NCBI RefSeq assembly: GCF_008728635.1
Contig: NZ_CP044285.1
Location: forward strand, 3,906,001-3,970,000
Length of the DNA: 64,000 bases
Reading direction: 5' to 3'
DNA from: Hymenobacter baengnokdamensis
Lineage (GTDB): Bacteria > Bacteroidota > Bacteroidia > Cytophagales > Hymenobacteraceae
A program made the position numbers and the translations under genes. Under the pieces are notes generated by a model that was given only the letters and a program-made list of their open reading frames with translations, searched no databases and was not told the origin of the DNA. Of this stretch, positions 17,323-25,680 are shown piece by piece (the stretch's first letter is position 1; each line of letters opens with the position of its first letter).

Positions 17323-18972
17323 ATGAAACATTTAGTTGCGAAGATTCACCCCGCCGACAACGTGCTCGTCGCCCTCACCGACCTGCCCATTGGCACGCCC
17401 GTAACCTGGGACGGGGAAACCGTGACCACTACCGAGAAGATACCGGCCAAGCATAAGCTGGCGCTGCAAAACCTGGCCGCCGGCGACCCCGTGCACATGT
17501 ACGGCGTGCTGGTAGGCAAAATGGCCTCGCCCGTGGGCCGGGGCGGCCTGCTCACCACGGCCAATATCAGGCACGCTACCGACTCGTTTCAGGAAGGCCA
17601 GCATCGCCAGAGCTGGGCGCAGCCCGACGTAAGTAAGTTTACGGAGCGCACCTTTCTGGGCTACCACCGGCCCGATGGCCGCGTGGGCACGGCCAACTAC
17701 TGGCTGGTTATTCCGCTGGTTTTTTGCGAAAACAGAAATATTCAGGTTTTAGAAGAAGCTTTGGTAAACGACCTCGGCTACGCCCGCCGCAAGAGCTACC
17801 AGCCCCAGACCCAGGCGCTGCTTGAGCTGATGCAGGCTGGCAAGTCGGTAGAAGAGATTCTGGCCACCGACCTGCACTCGGCCGAGGTGAATCAGCAGAA
17901 AGTGAAGCCCTTCCCGAACGTGGACGGCATCCGCTTTCTGAGCCACGAAGGCGGCTGTGGCGGCATTCGCCAGGATGCCCAGACGCTCTGTGGCCTGCTG
18001 GCCGGCTACATCACCCACCCCAACGTGGCCGGGGCTACGGTGCTCAGCCTGGGCTGCCAGAATGCGCAGGTGAGTATGCTGCAGGACGAAATCAACAAGC
18101 GCGACCCGCACTTTGCCAAGCCGCTGTTCATTCTGGAGCAGCAGAAAATCGGCACCGAGGAAGCCTTGGTGAGCACGGCCCTGCGCCAGACCTTCGCCGG
18201 CCTCATGCAGGCCAACCAGCAGCAGCGCCAGCCCGCGCCGCTCAGCAAGCTGACTATCGGCCTGGAATGCGGCGGCTCGGACGGCTTCTCGGGCATCTCG
18301 GCCAACCCGGCCGTAGGCCACGTTTCTGACCTGCTGGTGGCGCTCGGCGGCTCGGTTATTCTGGCCGAGTTTCCGGAACTGTGCGGCGTGGAGCAAGAAA
18401 TTGTGAACCGCTCGGTTGACCACGACACGGCCCAGCGCTTTACCTCACTGATGAAAGCCTACGGCGAAAGCGCCGTAGCCGTGGGCTCGGGCTTCGACAT
18501 GAACCCCTCGCCCGGCAACATCCGCGACGGCCTCATTACCGACGCCATGAAATCGGCCGGCGCGGCCCGCAAGGGCGGCTCGTCGCCGGTAGTGGCCGTG
18601 CTCGACTACCCCGAGCTGGTAACCAAGCCCGGCCTGAACCTGCTCTGCACGCCCGGCAACGACGTGGAAAGCACCACGGCCGAAGTCGGCTCGGGCGCCA
18701 ACGTGGTGCTTTTCACCACCGGCCTGGGCACGCCCACCGGCAACCCCATTGCGCCGGTCGTCAAAATCAGCTCTAATACCAAGCTGGCCGAGCGCATGCC
18801 CGATATCATCGACCTGAACACCGGCACCGTTATCGACGGTGAGGAAACCATTGAGCAGGCCGGCGAGCGCATTCTCGACTACGTGATTCAGGTAGCCAGC
18901 GGCCTGGAAGTGAGCGCCGTGCGCCACGGCCAGACCGACTTTATTCCGTGGAAGCGCGGGGTGTCTTTGTAG
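17323..18972 (+). CDS. uxaA: Altronate dehydratase
   Basis: A 549-residue protein with the two parts of UxaA joined: an N-terminal SAF domain (about residues 1-100, ending near GGLLTTANI) and the large UxaA/GarD catalytic domain. Conserved cysteine segments are present at HEGGCGGIRQD, LGCQNAQ and GLECGGSDGFSG, followed by the late LNLLCTPGNDVES motif. It dehydrates D-altronate to 2-keto-3-deoxy-D-gluconate with an iron centre. The gap from uxaB is 74 nt and contains only a short GC hairpin around 17270-17289. The gene is probably read in the same transcript as uxaB and uxaC. Confidence 0.96.
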   Translation: MKHLVAKIHPADNVLVALTDLPIGTPVTWDGETVTTTEKIPAKHKLALQNLAAGDPVHMYGVLVGKMASPVGRGGLLTTANIRHATDSFQEGQHRQSWAQPDVSKFTERTFLGYHRPDGRVGTANYWLVIPLVFCENRNIQVLEEALVNDLGYARRKSYQPQTQALLELMQAGKSVEEILATDLHSAEVNQQKVKPFPNVDGIRFLSHEGGCGGIRQDAQTLCGLLAGYITHPNVAGATVLSLGCQNAQVSMLQDEINKRDPHFAKPLFILEQQKIGTEEALVSTALRQTFAGLMQANQQQRQPAPLSKLTIGLECGGSDGFSGISANPAVGHVSDLLVALGGSVILAEFPELCGVEQEIVNRSVDHDTAQRFTSLMKAYGESAVAVGSGFDMNPSPGNIRDGLITDAMKSAGAARKGGSSPVVAVLDYPELVTKPGLNLLCTPGNDVESTTAEVGSGANVVLFTTGLGTPTGNPIAPVVKISSNTKLAERMPDIIDLNTGTVIDGEETIEQAGERILDYVIQVASGLEVSAVRHGQTDFIPWKRGVSL

Positions 18973-18992
18973 GTGACAGGTGCAGCCACTCT

Positions 18993-19039
18993 ATTGAAGA
19001 ACGTCATGCAGAGCGCAGCGAAGCATGGCATTCTTCAAT
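18993..19039. repeat. Intergenic imperfect palindrome before uxaC
   Basis: Arms 18993-19009 and 19023-19039 match in 15 of 17 positions; the loop is agagcgcagcgaa. It resembles short palindromes with the words gtcatg and gcgcagc elsewhere in the window (26721-26817, 43166-43259). It may act as an RNA hairpin between uxaA and uxaC. Confidence 0.55.
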
Positions 19040-19085
19040 ATGAATTTTCATTGATAATTGCTCACTATTAATTGATAGCTGAATT

Positions 19086-20531
19086 ATGAAGCCCTTCCTT
19101 TCCGACGACTTTCTGCTCCAGACCGAAACGGCCCGCACGCTTTACCACCAGCACGCCGCGCCGCAGCCTATTATTGACTACCACTGCCACCTGCCGCCCG
19201 ACCAGATTGCCCAAAACCGGCAGTTTGAGAATATCACCCAAATCTGGCTCTACGGCGACCACTACAAGTGGCGGGCAATGCGCGCCAACGGCGTGAACGA
19301 GCGCTACGTGACGGGCGACGCCTCGGACTGGGAGAAATTTGAGAAATGGGCCGAAACGGTGCCCTATACCGTGCGCAACCCCTTGTACCACTGGACGCAC
19401 CTGGAGCTGCGCCGCTATTTTGGTATCACGGAGCTGCTGAATAAGGATAGTGCCCGGCGCATATATGACCAGTGCAATACCCTGCTCCAGACGCCCGAGT
19501 ACTCGGTGCAGGGCCTGTTGCGCAGGATGAAGGTCGAAACGGTGTGCACCACCGACGACCCGGCCGACTCGCTGGAGTTTCACCAGGCGCTGGCCGGCCA
19601 GGGCTTTGGCACGCGCATGCTGCCCACCTTCCGCCCCGACAAGGCCATGACGCCTGAGGCGGCCGACTACCGTCAGTACCTGGCCAGGCTGGGCGCAGCG
19701 GCCGGCGTAGCAATCAATACCTACGCCGACCTGCAAGCTGCCCTGCGCCAGCGCCACGATTTCTTCGCAACCCTGGGCGGCCGGCTGTCCGACCACGGCC
19801 TGGAGCAAATATATGCCGCCGACTATACTGCAGAAGAAGTAGCCGCCATTTTCACCAAAGCCCGCGCCGGGCAGCCGCTCAGCGCCCCGGAGATTGAGCA
19901 GTTTAAATCGGCCATGCTGATTTTCCTGGCCGAGCTGGACTGGGAGAAAGGCTGGACGCAACAGTTTCACCTTGGCGCGCTGCGCAACAACAACACGCGG
20001 GCACTGCGCCAACTCGGGCCCGACACGGGCTGGGACTCGATTGGGGACTTTTCGCAGGGCCGCGCCCTGTCGCGCTTCCTCGACCGGCTCGACAACCAGG
20101 ATAAGCTCACCAAGACGATTATCTACAACCTGAACCCGGCCGATAACGACCTGATGGCCACCATGATTGGCAACTTTCAGGATGGCTCCGTGGCCGGCAA
20201 GATTCAGTTTGGCTCGGGCTGGTGGTTTCTCGACCAGAAGGATGGCATGGAAAAGCAGCTCAATGCGCTCAGCAACATGGGTTTACTAAGTCAGTTTGTG
20301 GGTATGCTCACCGACTCGCGCAGCTTCCTGTCGTTTCCGCGCCACGAGTACTTCCGCCGCATTCTGTGCAACCTCATCGGCCGCGATGTGGAGAACGGCG
20401 AACTGCCGGCCGACGAGCTGCCCTGGCTGGGCCAGCTGGTCGAAAATATCAGCTACCATAATGCCAGCAAGTATTTCGGCTTTGAAAAAACGGCGCAGCC
20501 CGCAGGGGCAACGGAGTTGGTAGCGGGCTAA
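19086..20531 (+). CDS. uxaC: Glucuronate/galacturonate isomerase
   Basis: A 481-residue metal-dependent isomerase of the amidohydrolase superfamily. The N-terminal DYHCHLPP carries the HxH metal pair, followed by the conserved IWLYGDHYKWRAMRANG block and the late FQFGSGWWF-type segment (read here as QFGSGWWFLDQKDGM) and NMGLLSQFVGMLTDSRSF. UxaC turns D-galacturonate into D-tagaturonate and D-glucuronate into D-fructuronate, the entry step of the branch completed by UxaB and UxaA upstream. It appears to be the last gene of the kduD-to-uxaC operon, since a new operator precedes the following gene. Confidence 0.96.
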   Translation: MKPFLSDDFLLQTETARTLYHQHAAPQPIIDYHCHLPPDQIAQNRQFENITQIWLYGDHYKWRAMRANGVNERYVTGDASDWEKFEKWAETVPYTVRNPLYHWTHLELRRYFGITELLNKDSARRIYDQCNTLLQTPEYSVQGLLRRMKVETVCTTDDPADSLEFHQALAGQGFGTRMLPTFRPDKAMTPEAADYRQYLARLGAAAGVAINTYADLQAALRQRHDFFATLGGRLSDHGLEQIYAADYTAEEVAAIFTKARAGQPLSAPEIEQFKSAMLIFLAELDWEKGWTQQFHLGALRNNNTRALRQLGPDTGWDSIGDFSQGRALSRFLDRLDNQDKLTKTIIYNLNPADNDLMATMIGNFQDGSVAGKIQFGSGWWFLDQKDGMEKQLNALSNMGLLSQFVGMLTDSRSFLSFPRHEYFRRILCNLIGRDVENGELPADELPWLGQLVENISYHNASKYFGFEKTAQPAGATELVAG

Positions 20532-20569
20532 GCGCTGCTTTCGGCTGGTAACAGGCTTATTTGTCACTG

Positions 20570-20591
20570 GCAACGCTACCGGAAACGTTTG
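20570..20591. promoter_or_regulatory. LacI-family operator upstream of kdgK
   Basis: The right half ggaaacgtttg matches the perfect site at 6260-6281 in 10 of 11 bases and the left half in 7 of 11. It lies 127 nt upstream of the kdgK start chosen here, the same distance as for the other two sites. Confidence 0.7.
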
Positions 20592-20718
20592 CATGAATAA
20601 AGATGGCGCCAGCACGCTCAGTCGGCTTTCTGGCAGCCTACCTTTCCAGTCGCACTCCCATTTTTCACCCGCAATCTGGCCATACCAACACCGGTTAAAG
20701 GCGCTTTGCCCCTTCTAC

Positions 20719-21732
20719 ATGAAACAAGTCGTAACCTTCGGCGAAGTAATGATGCGGCTCTCGCCGCCGCTGAACTACCGGCTCTCCCAGACGGCCTCCC
20801 TCGACATAACCTACGGCGGCGGCGACGCCAATGTGGCCGCCGCCCTGGCCCAGATGGGCGTACCGGCAGCCCACGTTTCGGCTTTCCCGGCCAATGAGCT
20901 GGGCTACGCGGCGGCCAGCCACCTGCGCCGCTACGGCGTCGATACCACCCATTGCCACTTCACCGAAGGCCACCGACTAGGCTTATATTTTCTGGAAGTA
21001 GGCGCGTCGTTGCGGCCCAGCCGCATCGTGTACGACCGCGCCGAGTCGGCCTTTGCGCACCTCGACCCGGCCGCTTTCAACTGGGATGAGATTCTGAAAA
21101 ACGCCGGCTGGCTGCACTGGACGGGCATCACGCCCGCCATCTCGGCCGCCGCGGCGCAGGCTACTGCCGACGCCATCGCGGCCGCGCGCCGGCTGGGCCT
21201 TACCGTGTCGGCCGACGTCAACTACCGCCGCAACCTGTGGCAATATGGCCAGAAGGCTCAGGACGTAATGCCCGGGCTGGTAGCCGGCTGCGATATAGTC
21301 GTTTGTACCGAAGGCGACGCCGACGACCTGTTTGGCCTGCAGCCCGCTGCCGCTGCCCCCAACAGCTTTAGCTCGATGAGTGAGCAGCTGGTGCAGCGCT
21401 TTCCGCAAATCAAGCGCGTGATTGCTACCCGCCGTCAGACCCAAAGCGCCTCGCACGAGCGCATCTGCGGCCTGCTTTGGGACCAGGGCGAGTTCTTCGA
21501 GACGCCCTTTTACGATATCTCACCCGTGGTGGACCGCATCGGCGGCGGCGACTCGTTTATTTCAGGCTTCATCTACGGCTCTCATGCATATGAAGACCGG
21601 GCCCAGGCGCTATCCTTCGCTACCATCGCTTCGGCGCTGAAGCACACCATTCACGGCGATATCAACCTGGTGACGCCCGCCGAAGTGGAGCACCTCATGC
21701 AGGGTAACCTGACGGGGCGCCTGCTGCGGTAA
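20719..21732 (+). CDS. kdgK: 2-dehydro-3-deoxygluconokinase
   Basis: A 337-residue PfkB-family sugar kinase. The substrate loop YGGGDANVAAAL is at residues 33-44, and the ATP and catalytic motif DRIGGGDSFISG holds the base Asp278. It phosphorylates 2-keto-3-deoxygluconate to KDPG, joining the kdu and uxa branches. The ATG at 20719 gives the usual N-terminus (MKQVVTFGEVMMRL); an in-frame ATG at 20593 would add 42 unrelated residues and start immediately after the operator, so it is unlikely. It is followed by the aldolase and transporter genes, probably as a second operon of the regulon. Confidence 0.95.
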   Translation: MKQVVTFGEVMMRLSPPLNYRLSQTASLDITYGGGDANVAAALAQMGVPAAHVSAFPANELGYAAASHLRRYGVDTTHCHFTEGHRLGLYFLEVGASLRPSRIVYDRAESAFAHLDPAAFNWDEILKNAGWLHWTGITPAISAAAAQATADAIAAARRLGLTVSADVNYRRNLWQYGQKAQDVMPGLVAGCDIVVCTEGDADDLFGLQPAAAAPNSFSSMSEQLVQRFPQIKRVIATRRQTQSASHERICGLLWDQGEFFETPFYDISPVVDRIGGGDSFISGFIYGSHAYEDRAQALSFATIASALKHTIHGDINLVTPAEVEHLMQGNLTGRLLR

Positions 21733-21740
21733 CCTCATTC

Positions 21741-21850
21741 CCGGCCCCTCCCCAAAAAGGGAGAGAAGCCGCCGATTTTTCTACGTTTTTTCTTGCCTCT
21801 AATCCTTTGCCTTCCGGCACTTTTCCCTTTCGGGATGGGGTCGGGGGTGG
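21741..21850. repeat. Intergenic imperfect inverted repeat between kdgK and the aldolase gene
   Basis: Left arm cccctccccaaaaaggg (around 21745) and right arm ccctttcgggatgggg (around 21825) pair imperfectly over about 30 nt, with an AT-richer centre. It is similar in layout to the other gap-filling palindromes here but less regular. Confidence 0.4.
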
Positions 21851-21860
21851 GGTTTCTCCT

Positions 21861-22517
21861 ATGCTTTCTTCCCAAGAAGTTATCGCCCGCACGCTGCAAG
21901 CGCCGCTGGTGCCGGTCTTTTTTCACGCCGATGCCGCGTATGCCCAGTCCATTGTGCGGGGCTGCTACGCTGGAGGCGTGCGGGTATTTGAGTTTACCAA
22001 CCGCGGGGCCAATGCTTTTGAGGTTTTTCAGGAGCTTGTCAAGCTAGTAGCTGATGACTGCCCCGACCTCGTGCTGGGTATTGGCACCATCTACACCGCC
22101 GCCGATGCCGAGCGCTTCATTGCGGCCGGCGCGGCCTTCATCGTGCAGCCCGTTACCACGGCCGAGGTGGCCGCCGTCTGCCAGCGCCACGACGTGGCCT
22201 GGCTGCCCGGCGCCCTGACGCCGAATGAGATTTATGCCGCCACGCAGCTCGGCGCGCAGCTCGTCAAAATCTTCCCCGGCAACCTCGTCGGCCCCGATTA
22301 TGTGAAGGCCCTGCGCGGCCCCATGCCCAGCGTCAGGCTCATGGTCACGGGCGGCGTCGAGCCTACCGAGGCCAGCCTCACTGAGTGGTTTGGGGCCGGG
22401 GTAAATGTGGTGGGCGTAGGCTCGCAGCTCTTCAAAGGGGCCAGCGACGCGGCTACGATTACGGCGCGCGTGGCGCCGCTGATGCACTTTTTACAGAAGC
22501 AAGTAGCGGCTGGTTGA
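21861..22517 (+). CDS. kdgA: 2-dehydro-3-deoxy-phosphogluconate aldolase (KDPG aldolase)
   Basis: A 218-residue class I aldolase of the KDPG/KHG family. Glu44 in VFEFTNRG matches the catalytic glutamate and Lys136 in LVKIFPGN the Schiff-base lysine; the phosphate loop is MVTGGVEPTE. It cleaves KDPG to pyruvate and glyceraldehyde 3-phosphate, the last step of the pathway here. The start is the ATG at 21861; an in-frame start 54 nt upstream would add residues encoded by the repeat element and is unlikely. The KIFPGN form, instead of KFFPAE, is common in Bacteroidota members of this family. The symbol eda would be equally valid. Confidence 0.93.
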   Translation: MLSSQEVIARTLQAPLVPVFFHADAAYAQSIVRGCYAGGVRVFEFTNRGANAFEVFQELVKLVADDCPDLVLGIGTIYTAADAERFIAAGAAFIVQPVTTAEVAAVCQRHDVAWLPGALTPNEIYAATQLGAQLVKIFPGNLVGPDYVKALRGPMPSVRLMVTGGVEPTEASLTEWFGAGVNVVGVGSQLFKGASDAATITARVAPLMHFLQKQVAAG

Positions 22518-22530
22518 TAACCACTAATCA

Positions 22531-22623
22531 GTTGTCATTGCGGGCCTGCGAAGCAATCGCACCTGCACGACACCCGGACGATTACGTTCTGATGCGATTG
22601 CTTCGCAGGCTCGCAATGACAAC
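22531..22623. repeat. Long intergenic palindrome before the hexuronate transporter gene
   Basis: Arms of 31 bp at 22531-22561 and 22593-22623 differ at one position; the centre is 31 nt. The arm includes gttgtcattgcg and gcgaagcaatcgc. It lies 14 nt after the aldolase stop and 35 nt before the transporter start, and would form a very stable hairpin in a shared message. Confidence 0.8.
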
Positions 22624-22658
22624 CGAATTTTAAGTATTCAATACGAAAGCTCTATTCT

Positions 22659-24017
22659 ATGAATCCCACCCTTCACAGCTCGCCGCCCGGCACCGATTCA
22701 GCGGCTGCCATTGGCAAATACCGCTGGACAATCTGCTCGCTGGTATTTTTTGCTACCACCATTAATTACCTCGACCGGGCGGTTATCTCGCTGCTGAAGC
22801 CCTACCTCGAAAAGGCTTTTCACTGGAACTCGGGCGACTATGCCAACATCGAGATTGCCTTTAAGCTGGCATATGCCGTGGGTATGATTGGCGTGGGGCG
22901 CATCATCGACAAGCTGGGCACCAAGCTCGGCTACGCGCTTTCGACGGCGCTGTGGAGTGTAGCGGCCATGGGCCACGCACTGGTGAGCAGCACGCTGGGC
23001 TTCGGGGTAGCGCGGGGCTTTTTGGGAATTACGGAGGCCGGCAACTTCCCGGCGGCTATCAAGACGACCGCCGAATGGTTTCCGCAGCGCGAGCGGGCGC
23101 TGGCCACGGGCATCTTCAATTCGGGCTCCAACGTCGGGGCTATCGTGGCCCCACTCTCAGTGCCCTGGATTGCCGAGCACATTGGCTGGCAGTGGGCCTT
23201 TATTATTACCGGCGCGCTGGGCTTTATCTGGCTGGTGCTCTGGATGCTTATCTACGACACGCCGGCCGACAGCAAGCGTCTGAGTAAAGCCGAGTTCGAC
23301 TACATCAACGCTGATATTCCGGCGGGCCTGCCCGCCGAGGGCGTGGTAGAAGAAAAGCCTAAAGTGGGCTGGCTGCCCCTGCTGGGCTTCCGCCAAACCT
23401 GGGCCTTCGTTATCGGCAAGTTTATTACCGACCCCATCTGGTGGTTTTACCTGTTTTGGCTGCCCGATTTTCTGGGCAAGCAGTACCACCTCACTGGCAC
23501 GGCCATTGCCCTGCCAGTGGCGGCGGTGTACATCTTGTCGAGCATTGGGAGCGTGGGCGGCGGCTACCTGCCGCTGGGCTTTATCAAGCGGGGCATGCCG
23601 GCTTTTCAGGCCCGCAAAACGGCCATGCTGGCTATCGCCTTCTGCGTGTTTCCAATTGTGTTTGCGCAGTGGCTGGGAAGCATTGATATGTGGCTGGCGG
23701 TGCTGGTTATCGGCATTGCGGCGGCGGCCCACCAGGCCTGGAGCGCCAATATTTTCACCACCGTGTCGGATATGTTTCCCAAGCGGGCCGTGGCCTCGGT
23801 CACGGGTATCGGCGGCATGGCCGGCGGCCTGGGCGGCATCGCGCTCACGGCCCTGGTACAGAAGCGCATGTTTGTGCATTACGAGTCTATCGGCCAGCTC
23901 GATAAGGCCTACTACATCATGTTCTTTATCTGCGGAGCGGCTTACTTGCTGGCCTGGGTGCTGATGTTCACGCTGGTGCCGCGCATGGAGCCCATCAAGC
24001 TAGACGAGACGGATTAA
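22659..24017 (+). CDS. MFS hexuronate transporter, ExuT-like (anion:cation symporter family)
   Basis: A 452-residue major facilitator protein with 12 predicted membrane helices. Typical ACS-family features are the first helix with FFATTINYLDRAVISLL, the GRIIDKLGTKLGY loop between helices 2 and 3, the ARGFLGITEAGNFPAAIK helix-4 block and WFPQRERALATGIFNSGSN. This group includes ExuT, which imports galacturonate and glucuronate with protons. Its place directly after kdgK and the aldolase agrees with uptake of monomeric hexuronates from the periplasm. Specificity within the family cannot be read from sequence alone, so the galacturonate role rests on context. Confidence 0.9.
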   Translation: MNPTLHSSPPGTDSAAAIGKYRWTICSLVFFATTINYLDRAVISLLKPYLEKAFHWNSGDYANIEIAFKLAYAVGMIGVGRIIDKLGTKLGYALSTALWSVAAMGHALVSSTLGFGVARGFLGITEAGNFPAAIKTTAEWFPQRERALATGIFNSGSNVGAIVAPLSVPWIAEHIGWQWAFIITGALGFIWLVLWMLIYDTPADSKRLSKAEFDYINADIPAGLPAEGVVEEKPKVGWLPLLGFRQTWAFVIGKFITDPIWWFYLFWLPDFLGKQYHLTGTAIALPVAAVYILSSIGSVGGGYLPLGFIKRGMPAFQARKTAMLAIAFCVFPIVFAQWLGSIDMWLAVLVIGIAAAAHQAWSANIFTTVSDMFPKRAVASVTGIGGMAGGLGGIALTALVQKRMFVHYESIGQLDKAYYIMFFICGAAYLLAWVLMFTLVPRMEPIKLDETD

Positions 24018-24097
24018 AGCTGGTGCGAGAAGCCGATTACTCCGCTGCTCTCCGACAAGGCAGCCCGCCTTTTCACATAATATAACATTTTCACTAT

Positions 24098-24568
24098 ATG
24101 AGAAAGATTTCGCTCCTGCTGGCTTTCCTGCTGGTCCTGCCTTTGCTCACGTTTGCCCAGGCTCCTAACAAGAAAAACGTGGCTGCCGCTCAGGAAGTCG
24201 AGAAGCTGGAGCGCCAGCGCTTCGCGGCCCAGGTGAGCAAGGATTTCGCTTTCCTCGAAAAAGTATTCGCCGACGACCTCATCTATACCCACGCCAGCGG
24301 CAAGCAAAACGGCAAAACCGATTACCTGCAAAGCATCCGCGACGGCAAGAGCGTGTACGATAAGATTGAGGTAGAAGCTATTAACGTGCGGGCCTACAAC
24401 GACGGGCAGACCGCCGTGGTCAACGGCCAGATTGTTATCTACCAGCCCAATAAGCCCGATGGCTCGCCCAACGTGGCGCATATCAAGTACGTGACCACCC
24501 AGATTAAAGACCCCAAAAAGGGCTGGCAGGTAGTGCTGTGGCAGTCGCAGAAGCAACCCGAGAAATAA
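24098..24568 (+). CDS. Exported NTF2-like (DUF4440-type) protein
   Basis: A 156-residue protein with a signal peptide (MRKISLLLAFLLVLPLLTFAQ). The rest matches the small NTF2-like fold known as DUF4440/SnoaL-like: an N-terminal helix (EVEKLERQRFAAQVSKDFAFLEKVFADDLIYTH, given here in part by its ends), then a beta sheet with NVRAYNDGQTAVVNGQ and a WQVVLWQSQK closing strand. No catalytic residues can be assigned; members range from enzymes to binding proteins. It follows the hexuronate transporter by 80 nt on the same strand, with no terminator seen, so it may be cotranscribed, but a pectin role is only a guess. Confidence 0.8.
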   Translation: MRKISLLLAFLLVLPLLTFAQAPNKKNVAAAQEVEKLERQRFAAQVSKDFAFLEKVFADDLIYTHASGKQNGKTDYLQSIRDGKSVYDKIEVEAINVRAYNDGQTAVVNGQIVIYQPNKPDGSPNVAHIKYVTTQIKDPKKGWQVVLWQSQKQPEK

Positions 24569-24630
24569 GCTACCCCGAACGATTCAACTTAACTATTTTT
24601 TTCCTTTTTTCACCCTTTCCCTCTTCCCCT

Positions 24631-25620
24631 ATGAGCATTTTTACATCTGTTTCGCGCCTGGCCCTTCTGGCACTGGCGCTACCGCTGGCGGCTACTGCCC
24701 AGAAGGCCAGCTCCTACACGATGGTAGCCAGCGGCAGCAACGCCGGCGCTTACACCGTACTGGAGCCGACCACCACTGCCGCCGTGCGCACTGCCGGCAC
24801 CGAGGATGAAGGCTACTACAACAACCTGCCGCTGGGCTTCAGCTTTAAGTTCGCGGGCACGTCGTACACCACGGTATCGGCCTCGACCAATGGCTTCCTG
24901 ACGCTGGGCCAGGCGCTAACCAGCGCGACGCCGGTCAATAACCTGGCTACGGGTACGCTGCGCCCCGTCATTGCGCCGCTCTGGGATGATATCTCGTTTG
25001 GCACGGCCGCCTCGCCGCCCGACCCCACCGTGGATGGCAACCTGTACTACCAGACTACGGGCTCGGCCGGCAGCCGCGTCTTTACCATTGAGTGGCGCAA
25101 CGTTCGCTGGGCACCCGGCGCAACCGGGCCGGTCTGCTCGTTTTTCGTGCAGCTATTTGAAGGTACCAACGTAGTCGTATTCGATTACCTGCAGGGCAGC
25201 GGCAGCGCGTACGGCTCGACACGCAGTGCTTCGGTGGGCCTGGCCGGGCCAACCAGCGGCGACTTTATCTCGCTGTCGGACCTGCAGCTCACTGCTACTA
25301 CCAGCACCACGGCCGAAACCTCTACCATTACCAGCCGGGCCACGAGCGGACGCATTTTCACCTTTACCCCGAGCGTGGTAACGGCTACGGCCCCTGGGGT
25401 GGCCGCGGCTGCTTTTCAGCTGGCGCCTAACCCCGCCCACGGTCGCGTAGAGATGGTGAGCTACGATGCCCAGCAGCCCGTGACCCTGCACGACAGCCAG
25501 GGCCGCCTGGTGCGTACGCTGGCGCCCGCTGCCGGCGCTTCGCTCGACCTGAGCAGCCTGTCGCCGGGCCTCTACATTGTGCGCAACGGCCAGCAGAGCC
25601 GCCGGCTGGCCATCGATTAA
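24631..25620 (+). CDS. Secreted protein with T9SS type A sorting domain
   Basis: A 329-residue protein starting at the ATG at 24631 with signal peptide MSIFTSVSRLALLALALPLAA. The body has a beta-rich, nidogen-like pattern (LGFSFKFAG, STNGFLTLG, RPVIAPLWDDISFG, FTIEWRNV) seen in many Bacteroidota surface proteins, followed by a type A sorting tail: FQLAPNPAHGRVEM, a SQGRLVRTL strand and the end SRRLAID. It would be exported by the type IX system. Function is unknown. An upstream in-frame start would overlap the preceding gene and was rejected. A GC hairpin with six T lies just after the stop. Confidence 0.85.
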   Translation: MSIFTSVSRLALLALALPLAATAQKASSYTMVASGSNAGAYTVLEPTTTAAVRTAGTEDEGYYNNLPLGFSFKFAGTSYTTVSASTNGFLTLGQALTSATPVNNLATGTLRPVIAPLWDDISFGTAASPPDPTVDGNLYYQTTGSAGSRVFTIEWRNVRWAPGATGPVCSFFVQLFEGTNVVVFDYLQGSGSAYGSTRSASVGLAGPTSGDFISLSDLQLTATTSTTAETSTITSRATSGRIFTFTPSVVTATAPGVAAAAFQLAPNPAHGRVEMVSYDAQQPVTLHDSQGRLVRTLAPAAGASLDLSSLSPGLYIVRNGQQSRRLAID

Positions 25621-25643
25621 GTACTTCCGCTTTTTGTGTTACT

Positions 25644-25674
25644 GCCCCGGCCGGCCACGGTCGGGGCGTTTTTT
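25644..25674 (+). terminator. Intrinsic terminator overlapping the leader of the FBPase-like gene
   Basis: A stem of gccccggccg (25644-25653) with cggtcggggc (25658-25667), one mismatch, is followed by gtttttt to 25674. It ends the T9SS-protein transcript. The next start codon is at 25681, only 6 nt after the T-run, leaving no room for a promoter downstream of it. Confidence 0.8.
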
Positions 25675-25680
25675 ACCGGT

